Assembly (NCBI RefSeq): GCF_000003605.2
Contig: NW_003122907.1
Coordinates: forward strand, 216,305 to 233,049
Length of the DNA stretch: 16,745 nt
Direction: 5' to 3'
From: Saccoglossus kowalevskii
Taxonomy: Eukaryota; Hemichordata; Enteropneusta; Harrimaniidae
How positions within the stretch are numbered: position 1 is the first letter of the stretch; each line of letters starts with the position of its first letter. The position numbers and the translations under genes were made by a program. The notes beneath the pieces were generated by a model. The model was not told where the DNA came from and did not search any database. It saw only the letters and a program-made list of their open reading frames with translations. Shown in pieces: positions 8,571 through 16,745 of the stretch.

Positions 8571-10926
8571 TCGGGCAAATTACCATGAATATGTGGTTAG
8601 CTCTATGATTGATAATTCGTTAAAATATAGAATAGAAGTCATGTGACAATCCTCACAAACAGAATACTCTGCATGAAACTGTGGCCCCGTAGAATAATTG
8701 TGCCTTACTCTTTTGACATGATTACTCACACACAGTGAGCTCATATTATTTATCTCATTATCAGTGCCAGCAAATACACCACTCATGCCGTGCGAACAAT
8801 TGGCGCCTAACTGATGCAATGATATATTTGAAACGTATCTTGACTTGTATTCGAAAAAAAACATCTCTGAAAAACCGTTACATTTTTGTATACGTTTTCT
8901 GTTTTATCCATGAAATATTTTGTAATATCAGAATAGTTGGGGGTGAATTGCTTCTATGAATATAGAGGTGGATAATAGACACAAGCACAATGAGTGTTTC
9001 GCCTATTGCCTGCTATTAGTAAATGTTATGTGTGCATTGTTTAATTTTAACTATGATGTTACAGCTATTAATTTCTGCACGCAATCGCACCCATCTGGGC
9101 AATAATTGTTTATCTCACCCAATGACCAGTAGGCCGACACTAACACACTATACAGTGATTTGTCAAGTTATATTCATACAAACTCTAAACCCCAATCATG
9201 TAATGGAAATCTTGATAGCCCTTCCATTTCTATAACTGACACCTACTATACAATCTCAATATGCATGGTGGGTACGACAGAACCTTCATATAATATTAAC
9301 CTATATTATCACCGATGTGAAAAAAAAACCAGATAATATGACCGTGTGCAGTTAGCAAATAGATGAACGACTGTGTTCAATAAGTCCAATAGAATGTCAA
9401 GGACAAACACAAATAATGGCATTATTTGACAATTTACTGATCATCGGCAAACACAAGATAACAAGTTTAAATTGATCGCACAGCAGACCGTGATCCTCAA
9501 TTATTCATTCAAAATAATAATTAAAAAAAGAATAATATGTATCTTTATTCGATAGTTAAAAATATTTTGCTTAGGCGACACAATCTCTAAATATATACAG
9601 AGAAAATTGCATTGACCAAATTATAGAATATGACTACTCAATTTACTCTGTCTTACTTTCTACAATACAATAACCCGTCTTTAATATGTACTTTGTTGTA
9701 TTGGTGTGTGTAGAGTACTGTCGCTAGTTACATAGCCTGCTCGGAGTACGACCATTTCATTTGTATACATACATTGTTCATTGAATAATTGAAATATAAG
9801 AAAATTTGTGGTAATTTTGAGTGTTACACAGCCGGAAGTTTGGCACGTAAATAATATTAACGAATAGTATGCATGATTATTAACATGTTCGGAACTCCAT
9901 ATTTAATCTTTCTTGCAACATAAGATATTTCCCGATGAACTAAGTTTCCAATTTGGAAATATTTACAACCTCCTGTCATTATTAGCGTTGTGATATGTAC
10001 ATAATTATATAGTTACTAGTTCACAGGTAAAATAAACGTGGTTGCATGCCAATACATATTTGTTGGTCAGTTGAATCATACAAACTATTGAATATATACT
10101 GTTAAATACATTTACTTGCTTATGCTACTTCGACGATGTTCTACGCGCTGGCAAAATAACATAACCCTGCGGAATTTAATAGTATAGTTACTACAATGAC
10201 AAAGGCTTTGAAAGACTGGGATTTGTCAAAAACGTATACATATATAACAATTTTCATTGAGTATCATTGTAGATTTCATGAAACATTACCAAATTACTTT
10301 ACGGTACAGTACCCTTTTCAGACAAATTTACAGACCTCTAAAATCCCGCGGATATAAACGTTGCCTGTGAATGTAGTACTGGTTAACCATTGACTTTTAC
10401 ACGTATCGTTGTTGATATATGCATTAGCACCGTCACACAACATTGCAAATGCTGATCGTATCTACCTGCTTGTTTGTGCTATGATAATATGTCTGTTATA
10501 AATAAGGTGTGGTGAACGCATGGTCTATTTTATGGTATCGTATAGTGTACTATGCACACTGACACTAATGGCGCGTGGGAATGTTTATTACGCCCCACAT
10601 CGTGGGGATATGTACTTAGTAACGCTTTTGTCGTACAAGTCCACAATCTCGCTAAAATTTAGTTCAGAATTTTAATTCAATGTTATTGGATGAGGCATAT
10701 GCGATAAATTGTTATCACCTGACTAACGGCACGACAATGGTAGACGAATAACATGACATAATGTTTGTTTATATTGTGCTATCAGAATATGATATATCGA
10801 GTGTGATTCGGATGGTTTAGTCAGGCCTTAATGCAGGATGACCTGCACCGCATAGCACAATGCCACACTACACACTCTAGGATTTAGAAAAAAACAGTTT
10901 GTGAATTAACATCAACATTTTTGCAG
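8571..10926. other. Long AT-rich stretch, no supported gene
   Basis: A minus-strand frame of 94 codons (8864 down to 8580) contains a GTAAGG donor-like site but has no recognisable domain. A perfect short hairpin, CCCCAC-ATC-GTGGGG, lies at 10593-10607. Positions 9240-10560 show only AT-rich unique-looking DNA with homopolymer runs. No RNA gene, exon or mobile-element end was recognised. Confidence 0.4.
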
Positions 10927-10980
10927 ACTGAACCAACCGGGTTGATTGTTGTTTCATCAGACGGGAAGCTTAATCTGTAA
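10927..10980 (+). CDS. Weak candidate: terminal exon with splice acceptor
   Basis: An acceptor-like sequence (CATTTTTGCAG, ending 10926) with a possible branch point (TTAAC) about 20 bases upstream precedes 17 open codons. They read TEPTGLIVVSSDGKLNL and end in TAA at 10978-10980. The other two frames stop almost at once. The peptide is balanced and soluble-looking, and AATAAA occurs about 100 bp downstream (near 11080). No matching upstream plus-strand exon was found in the window, and 17 codons is too short to exclude chance. Confidence 0.15.
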   Translation, partial: TEPTGLIVVSSDGKLNL

Positions 10981-11231
10981 ATATATATTTATACCTAATA
11001 TGTTTAAATTGATATATTTTTGACTTCGCCCATCTGGTGTTTATTCGATAGGACCTTCATGGTTTGATTATTACCAAACGAATAAATGCACGCAGCGGTG
11101 TGGACAGTGTGGGTGATGATACAGAGTGCACCCGTTTTGGACGTAGAATAGCAACGCTATTTAGCAAACACAGTACAGGTTATTGTTCATTTCATACTAT
11201 GAACGTGTACACAACTCGCAGACAGTCTTAC

Positions 11232-11425
11232 CTTTCATTGTATATTTCATCTTTGGATTCAGCATTGTGTGTCACCACCGCCACCCCTTGGACATCATTT
11301 CCAACGCCGACTACTACAACAGTATGCGGGTGACCTCCATGAATGTTGTCAGCCGGACTACCTTCCTCGACACTTGTGTCGACTGTCATGTCAGCCATGG
11401 ATTCTAAAGGTTGCTTTTTATCCAT
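11232..11425 (-). CDS. Candidate first coding exon of a spliced gene, product unknown
   Basis: On the minus strand an ATG at 11425 (context CCAATGG) opens 64 codons plus two bases. The exon then ends at AATGAAAG|GTAAGACT, a near-consensus splice donor with the intron starting at 11231; without splicing the frame stops two codons later. An in-frame stop lies upstream near 11503, so this ATG is a plausible true start. The peptide (MDKKQPLESMADMTVDTSVE, then a glycine/valine-rich HTVVVVGVGNDV segment, ending in NAESKDEIYNE) is acidic and compositionally varied. That looks like the cytosolic N-terminus of a larger protein, but I recognise no family. Local base composition is nearer 50% GC than the flanks. 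Overlapping plus-strand frames are treated as shadows. The second exon, which should start in phase 2, was not found. Confidence 0.45.
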
Positions 11426-13402
11426 TGGTATGGCAACTGCCCTACAAAAACCGTTCTTTATATCCGAAACCGGTAAATTGTTATGGTCACCGTCAGCCGT
11501 TTACATGTGGCATATATTTAATGGTGTGCGCAGTATATATATTCCTTATCTGATTAAATGGTGTTAAATTTTAACTTCCCGCGCCACTACTGAAATACCC
11601 ACAATGCATTTCAACAGAGCTCTAGCATTTGTACCAGTGTTGACGAAAACTTGAAACATTAGAGAGGTTCGGCTAGTACACGCGTTGACGTAGACATTGG
11701 TAGTGATAAATCGTTAGGCTAAGTACAGTTTATTGTGCATAACGGCCATCATTGCCGTTTAGAATGTTTAAATAAAAAAAGTCGTTTAAATTAATAATAA
11801 ACATGAACAGGGAGTGTGTAGAAACACAACTGTTGCTGTCAATCAGCATGAAATAGGTGAACCTGGTACATGAAATAGGAATTTCTCCCGGGAAATCAAC
11901 ACTGCAATTACTCCGGTAGAGAAGTCATCCGGTCTCTGTCGACCAACGTAGTCGTGCGTATGTTTGGTCAGTTTCATGTATAATTATGAATTAAAGGTCG
12001 TAGCGCCGCACATGTGCGACATTTGTTTTGAGAAACATTTATTTTCCCACAATCCAATGCGTTCTTCTAATGGAAATCACAAGTATGAGGTTTGACCTGG
12101 GCGCGACTTGCACTAATTACCACCAGTGACTCCTTCCATACCTCCCAATCACCTAAAAATACCTAATTAAAGCTTGGTAACGTTTCAGTTTGTACTCGTT
12201 GATCAACAGCCAAAGTCGCCATCTTCGTTTATATGAGACCCATATATCTCGCGCATGCTTGGCGCGACGACTACCGCCCTTTAAGCATCAAATAACAATG
12301 CAATTCAACATACAACTGACATTAACAAATCTCTGAGTGTATACACTTTCTCCCAAAAAGTAAATAAATGCACACGTTTGCAACTTACGTGGAATCAGCG
12401 CATAAACGCGGTACATTACGTATACATGTACACGAAAAACGTGTAGCCGAACATATCTAATGATTCCATCCACGTGTTTGTTTTTCATTCTAAACTTTCT
12501 AACCTGTCCATTCAAACTTCTAAAGGGTAGACCATTTGTCATTTGAGCGATCGTCGCTCGCATGTCAGATAGTCAAGAAACCTGTTTTTGCATGATTGTG
12601 ATAATATCATATTAAAATTTATACCCTTTCAAAATAGTAACAGTTACCTACTTAATTTTTCACTGTTTTCGACATACATTCTCACAGTTTATATTTATAC
12701 TAAATTCTGAAATGTATGTGTTCGCCCCGGCTGTCATTCACAGAGAGGGTTTGTCCATGTCAGTATTGGAGTTTCATTATATCAACAACAAATATTACGT
12801 AACTTGTTTTATGCGCCATGGTCTGGACAAATGCGTTTTTGTGTCACGCGGTGCCATTGTATTTCACACGGACTGTACATCGCACGAAACTCACGCCAAA
12901 TATCAAGCCGTCAAACAGAGTGATACACCCGCCAACATCGAACAACCTTTCAACTCAGAGAAACATTAATAACATACAAAACAATAATTCACCAACTCAT
13001 TATCGCGACCTATTGAAAAGCCAACATAAACCGATATGCTATCGTGATTACCATATAGATATGATAGATATGACGACAATCCATAACCAAAATAATAAAC
13101 AATCGGGGAAAGGAAGAGACGAGATTGAGGCAACAACCAACGTAAACAATTCTCCAAAATGGTACATTTAAACTACTTTTGAAGAGAAAATGGTAACATC
13201 GGGGATTATTACTCAAGTCCTTGCCATCATACCCAATGATGTGATGGATAATTATGTGATTGAAACAATGATGTCGGTCGTCAGTGGCGGCAGAAAATAT
13301 GCCAGTCCTCCTATGCCAATATATCTTTGTCAACATTCCCTAGTAACACCCAGCCACTTACTACTAGTACTAATTTCAACCAAAGATAAACTTATTTGTG
13401 TA

Positions 13403-13404
<2 letters not shown>
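11426..13404. other. Upstream flank of the 11425 exon; no firm gene
   Basis: This could hold the 5' UTR and promoter of the minus-strand exon at 11232-11425. The minus-strand motifs are GCGCGGGAA (E2F-like, 11576-11584), a small hairpin AACGGC / GCCGTT at 11741-11759, the 12-bp palindrome CGCACATGTGCG (12007-12018), and AAGATGGCGAC (12215-12225), a near match to the YY1-type core-promoter element in the right orientation. None is decisive. Plus-strand frames at 12712-12969 and 12818-13171 overlap in different frames; the latter is Asn-rich and low in complexity. They are not supported as a gene. Confidence 0.3.
12712..12969 (+). CDS. Weak candidate open frame, product unknown
   Basis: An 85-codon frame starts at an ATG at 12712. 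Third-position G+C in its downstream part (about 45% over 66 codons, hand count) is somewhat above the local background, and the peptide (for example VLEFHYINNKYYVTCF then MRHGLDKCVFVSRGAIVF) looks reasonable. There is no recognised domain, no clear splice donor, and an overlapping longer frame on the same strand. It could be a small gene, a decayed mobile-element fragment, or chance. Confidence 0.12.
   Translation: MYVFAPAVIHREGLSMSVLEFHYINNKYYVTCFMRHGLDKCVFVSRGAIVFHTDCTSHETHAKYQAVKQSDTPANIEQPFNSEKH

Positions 13405-13460
<56 letters not shown>
13405..13460. repeat. (AT)28 dinucleotide microsatellite
   Basis: There are 28 uninterrupted AT units. The tract is self-complementary and can form hairpins. 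It is likely polymorphic in length and prone to assembly or sequencing error. A plus-strand frame passing through it reads Tyr-Ile repeats and is not a gene. Confidence 0.98.
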
Positions 13461-13462
<2 letters not shown>

Positions 13463-14260
13463 AAGGTCAAGAGGATAATGAATCAAATGCTGAAAGACCG
13501 TATTACTGAATTCGCTTCTACCGAGCGAAACATGTAATCTCCAAGCAGTGGGCAGTGGAGCCTGAGTACAAATGCACACTTTTACAGTAATGAAGATGTT
13601 TCATGTTGGTTCCTAGCTTTGTCAGTCATGGATTATACTAATTTAAATACCAGCCCACCAAATTCCACTCTAGCTTGGTGCTTTGTTATTATTCCCAAAG
13701 TTCCCAGGTTGTCTTAACTGGGTCACTGTGTTGCAAGTGTCTTGATTTGTGTAGTGGTACCTCCCTGCGGTTAATCGTCGATAGCGCGCACCACCGAACT
13801 AATCTTTACTCAAGCCATGGAAGTAAATATTTATTTACCAATAACTTGTACGTTGAGTTTGTTTTTGACACAATTCCCACTTAATTTTGATATGTTGTTC
13901 AACATGGACGCACAAACACATATCAAATATCCTATTCTAAATATTTTTTTTAAATTGACGACTGTGTTTTTACATTGCAAGGATAGTGAGGTAGTTACAG
14001 AATGTGATTTTTGTTATTCTACTATATTAAATTAATTAGAACCAGGTTTAATCAAAAGACATCCAGGGGGTAACTTTTCACAGCCCAACAGCTAATTCGT
14101 GTGTTATCTTATGGCTGCCTTCGTCAACAGAAACGATACATTTCCACTAATTTAATGCTAGCCAGACTAGTTTGCGCCCTCGCTGACAGATTCTCTCGGA
14201 CACAACCCCCCGGTCCGACTTGTGGAAATACCTGGAACCCATGTCTGTGAAAGAGGTTTT
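13461..14260. other. AT-rich stretch, no supported gene
   Basis: Plus-strand frames at 13675-13884 and 13817-14035 overlap in different frames and have no recognisable domains. GCGCCCTC occurs at 14174-14181, echoing the core of the TIR-like blocks at 3626, 5122 and 5278. Nothing else is supported. Confidence 0.35.
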
Positions 14261-14411
14261 CAAAATGACCCTAAACACGTTTTAAAAGGTCCAAATTTCG
14301 TAACCTTTCCACTGTTAGAAAGCTAAAAGATCGCGTACCTTGAACTCGCGCCTGATCTCGCGATATTTGAGCTTTCTAACCCTTCAGTGTAAGCACGGGT
14401 TGGTCATATGC
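14261..14411. repeat. Inverted repeat or hairpin element (about 150 bp)
   Basis: The core arms, 14314-14335 (GTTAGAAAGCTAAAAGATCG plus CG) and 14359-14380 (its inverted copy), pair at 20 of 22 positions around a 23-base loop. Outside them, CACTG (14310-14314) and CAGTG (14385-14389), then ATGACC (14265-14270) and GGTCAT (14402-14407), also mirror each other with indels. This suggests a longer, decayed inverted repeat. The region is more CpG-rich than its surroundings (TCGCG, CTCGCG). Possible explanations are a small foldback/MITE relic or a transcribed hairpin. The 22-nt arms and about 67-nt size resemble a precursor microRNA, but nothing else supports that. Confidence 0.55.
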
Positions 14412-14973
14412 CGTGATCGCCCGTGATCGAGAGTCGTTAACCAGGGGGCCGGACGTTTTCCTCGTTTTGCGATGATTGAATTCCTTTAAGCAATAAAAAA
14501 AAGATAATCTCATTTAAAAAATAACCACCCTTATCACGTTGGCAGTACCAGAAAAGACACCCTTTTGTCTATTTTGACTGAAATGGTAACCCTAAACGCG
14601 TAGCGCGCGTTAACGTGTTTTTCTTTAAAAAAAACACCCTTATAACGCCCTTTCTTGCACAGACATGCGTACCAGATCATTCTTTAAGTCGGACCCCCGG
14701 GCCTACCCGTGACGCGATGCTGTATGTTATATCGCCGACACCATAGTGATATCAACGAGCTCTGGTTATTGTATTTTAGGCAATGTATAATCAGCCATTG
14801 CAACTGTGCCAACCAAGAATTACAGCACCCGGCATGCAATCGAAACACTCGAGTTTTAAATCCGATTACCATAAATTACGATGGCAAAAATAAACATGGT
14901 CATGTGCATCCGAAATTATTTTGCTGGTAGAATCTACGAGTCGGACAAGGTACGAGTCCACCTACAGCAAAAA
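14412..14973. other. Mixed-composition repeat-like stretch, no gene
   Basis: The word ACCCTAAAC(A/G)CGT occurs at 14269-14281 and 14589-14601. A-run plus CACCCTTAT occurs twice (near 14515-14535 and 14625-14645). The second copy is preceded by a CpG-rich near-palindrome, AACGCG-TAGCG-CGCGTT (14595-14611). CCGTGATCGC is nearly duplicated in tandem near 14411-14430. These suggest decayed repeats, but no element ends were defined. Confidence 0.35.
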
Positions 14974-15024
14974 TGTGTGGTATGTGTGTGTGTGTGTGTG
15001 GGTGTGTGGGTGTGTGTGTGTGTG
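14974..15024. repeat. (GT)n dinucleotide microsatellite, interrupted
   Basis: A TG tract from about 14974 to 15024 is broken by GGTATG, GGG-type and GTGTGGGTG interruptions. It directly abuts the degenerate tandem array starting near 15025. The interruptions suggest an ageing repeat. Confidence 0.95.
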
Positions 15025-15502
15025 CCTGACCATGCAAGAAGAATCTCAAAAACTTCTGACCTAATTTCAGTACGTGGCGATAGGAACGTGATCAAATTCA
15101 GTATGTAGGTACTTCTGGGCTGATACATATACATGATAAGTTTTGGGGCAATGTCATTCATATTAAGTAGATAATTTGCATATTAATTATCTCATATCAG
15201 CCTGCGTAAGCCAAATTTCAAGAGCTTATAAGCAAACTTTCGACCAAATTTAGTACATATGTACCTTGATAATACACAGACAGGATTGGTTTTGGGCCAT
15301 GTATTGTAATAATAGTTATCTCATTTCAACCTTAGTATGCACAATCTACAAAACGTCAGATTTATATGAAAATAGTTACTTTGGAGCATTGACTGTGCAT
15401 ATTAAGTGGCTAATTTGCATATTGTCTCAGTTCAGCCTACGTATGCAATATCTTAAAAACCTCAAAACGGTTTTCATCAAATTTACTATATATTGGTGGT
15501 GA
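15025..15502 (+). repeat. Degenerate tandem array of about 105-175 bp units
   Basis: Four diverged units begin near 15025, 15200, 15329 and 15435 with variants of GCCTACGTATGCAATATCT. Units end with a module like TATTAAGTAGATAATTTGCA then TATTAATTATCTCATATCA; this is clear at 15161-15199 and 15400-15434 and partial at 15313-15328. Mid-unit words such as ATCAAATTTAGTA and TTTTGGGCCATGT/TTTTGGGGCAATGT also recur. Spacing shrinks by indels (175, 129, 106 bp). The microsatellite next to the tandem cores recalls, in general layout only, the pearl-type elements described in bivalves. Whether this is such an element is a guess. Confidence 0.65.
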
Positions 15503-15709
15503 ACACCCGATTGCTGATGGTCCTAACCTCTAATGCATAGGCTCCTTTACTGGCTGTTTGGAATTACATTTTACTAAATATTTTTTTTATAAAACAAATA
15601 TATTACACGAAAATTGGATTATGCGTTCCATTGACAACACTTAATGCATCCCAACGACGTGCTTTACAGTAGATAGTGCATGGATCAACTGAGGCACTTG
15701 ACTGTGTGG

Positions 15710-15865
15710 TTAGAGTTGGCATGTGGACTCCCCAGGGAAATTCATGTTCCAATGCTTCTTCCATTGGCCCTCTATTTCTTCCTTTGTGACCGAAGACTCC
15801 ATTGCATGGAATGCCCATTCTCCGTGTCTCTGATCAAAGTACTTCTTCCATTTGAGCTCAACCTT
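15710..15865 (-). pseudogene. Coding-like relic with frame changes, family unknown
   Basis: On the minus strand a 51-codon segment, entered straight after a TAA at 15866-15868 and ending at a stop (15710-15712), encodes a strongly protein-like, charged, Trp-rich peptide (KVELKWKKYFDQRHGEW, then SSVTKEEIEGQWKKHW). It has no ATG in a suitable place. Upstream, another minus frame (VQLQWQEVLSKVSKRL) looks like a continuation in a different reading frame, and a GTGAGT donor-like site falls between them. A third frame is open for 71 codons downstream (15818-15603). The picture fits a decayed gene or mobile-element fragment with at least one frameshift; a small exon with a misread boundary is the alternative. 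I recognise no family. Confidence 0.35.
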
Positions 15866-16007
15866 TTACTCACTTTTGATAGCACTTCTTGCCACTGGAG
15901 CTGGACATTGCATGTATTCTCGACAATTTATACAAATTATATTGTTATACGAGTTGAATATTGTGTTACCATAGCGACATCACGTACACACATTCGGGAC
16001 ACACGCC

Positions 16008-16418
16008 GTTGCAGTATTGTCTAGAATCAACAACTTGCATGTTTAGGGTAGAGATTATACACATATATTATGGGAATTTGATAAATAGATTTTACTTATT
16101 GTATTTAGTAGTCGCAACTTTGCAAGGCTTAAACCGTGAGACACATCCCTGGTAATCACGTGATCGTGCCAACAACTCCAGCGATTGGCTGATCGCATGT
16201 TCACTCTGCCACGCTATTTTGATGTCTGTATCTTTTTGTAAGAGAAGTACGCAAGAAGTGTACAGCGAGGGGTTACCTCAGCTGACCGTTTGGATGAATA
16301 AAAGTGGACTGTCTGAAATGAACTAATGTGTATTCCTTTGGGGCGAATCTGGTATCTCTACGTGTAAGTGTTATCAGCTAAGTGAGTCACAGTTCCCCGA
16401 ACACAACATTACTGTCCA
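16008..16418 (+). repeat. Dispersed repeat, copy B (partner at 6574-6930)
   Basis: This is a direct-orientation homologue of copy A, starting at GTTGCAGTATT and fading near 16418. It keeps the same conserved core: GGTAATCACGTGATCGTGCC, then GCGATTGGCTGATCGCATGT, then ATGTGTATTCCTTTG, then CTCTACGTGTA. Copy B has a perfect E-box palindrome (ATCACGTGAT, 16155-16164) and about 50 extra bases around 16216-16320. Both copies appear of similar age, and neither codes for protein. The coding-like relic at 15710-15865 lies just upstream of this copy only. Confidence 0.75.
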
Positions 16419-16745
16419 CTACAATTTTCTCAAGAGCAAATTTTTTTCTTGCTTACTTCATGGTAGGCAGCTTTGGCGGACACCATAACGTCTATCTTAC
16501 CGTAGAGTTTAGTGAAATGACCGCCATATGAAGCTGTTGATTTGTTCAAACGATGCATACCTACTCTGTCCAGATTAAATAAATGTCTATATTTTGTGGA
16601 TATCTCGAATTCACACCCATTTCCTAGCCCTGCACAGGTTTATGGTCTTGGATACGACATTCACAGCACGATATGCACTTGATACTATCATCAGCGAAGG
16701 ATACGCCATCACAAGCTGCCACAGTAATTACAATCTCTGAAAAAA
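16419..16745. other. Right edge of window, no supported gene
   Basis: Unique-looking DNA with one ACCGCCATATG (16501-16511, weakly YY1-like on the minus strand). No exon, RNA gene or repeat end is recognised before the window stops. Confidence 0.3.

Noticed and set aside
8207-8588. Five overlapping open frames of 76-103 codons on both strands
   Set aside because: They arise because the 21-bp minisatellite unit is a multiple of three and lacks stops. No start context, domain or flanking exon supports translation.
11064-11567. Several plus-strand frames of 74-94 codons
   Set aside because: Those from 11183 on overlap the minus-strand exon candidate and are best read as its antisense shadows. 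The one at 11064 has no acceptor or donor support.
12818-13171. 117-codon plus-strand frame, the longest non-repetitive one
   Set aside because: It is Asn-rich and low in complexity, overlaps another frame on the same strand, and has no splice or domain support. Chance is likely in DNA of this composition.
13190-13537. 115-codon plus-strand frame
   Set aside because: About a sixth of it is Tyr-Ile from the (AT)28 microsatellite, and the rest has no recognisable domain.
1-16745. tRNA, 5S, spliceosomal snRNA or histone-mRNA stem-loop genes
   Set aside because: No B-box (GGTTCGANTCC), snRNA core sequences or histone 3' hairpin were seen on reading both strands. A covariance-model scan was not possible.

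Overview
The window looks like non-coding or intron-rich nuclear DNA from a multicellular animal, most plausibly a marine invertebrate. I could not identify a species. By eye it is AT-rich (roughly 63-64% A+T). Its longest non-repetitive open frame is only 117 codons. It carries (AT)n and (GT)n microsatellites, a minisatellite, scattered degenerate repeat copies and splice-type signals. There are no bacterial-style operons, Shine-Dalgarno-led genes, rRNAs or recognisable tRNAs. No protein family could be named with confidence.

Layout. Positions 1-600 contain a promoter-like segment: a duplicated CCAAT plus CRE (TGACGTCA) module at 192-225 and a GC-rich palindrome at 231-249. Positions 600-3540 are mostly featureless AT-rich DNA, with a 45-bp near-perfect palindrome at 2601-2645. 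Positions 3543-5288 form a nested inverted-repeat region: a 119-bp repeat occurs in opposite orientations at 3543-3661 and 5093-5211 (about 90% identical), with an inner 29-bp inverted pair, and the right copy overlaps a small TIR-bounded unit at 5117-5288. A dispersed repeat of 360-410 bp occurs at 6574-6930 and again in the same orientation at 16008-16418. A CpG-dense patch with stacked palindromes lies at 7013-7145. A 21-bp minisatellite lies at 8276-8570.

The best protein-coding candidate is a minus-strand first coding exon at 11232-11425. It starts at an ATG with an in-frame stop upstream, encodes about 64 complex, acidic residues, and ends at a strong splice donor (AAAG|GTAAGA). Weaker coding hints are a possible plus-strand terminal exon at 10927-10980, a coding-like relic on the minus strand at 15710-15865, and two unsupported open frames near 7572 and 12712. 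The right third (13405-16418) is rich in repeats: (AT)28, a hairpin-forming inverted repeat at 14261-14411, a (GT)n tract that runs into a degenerate tandem array (15025-15502), the coding relic, and the second copy of the dispersed repeat.

No multi-gene system or pathway can be reconstructed. The distinctive content is repeat architecture (inverted, tandem and dispersed) and candidate regulatory palindromes. Gene calls are tentative, and statements about transposon origin are inference.
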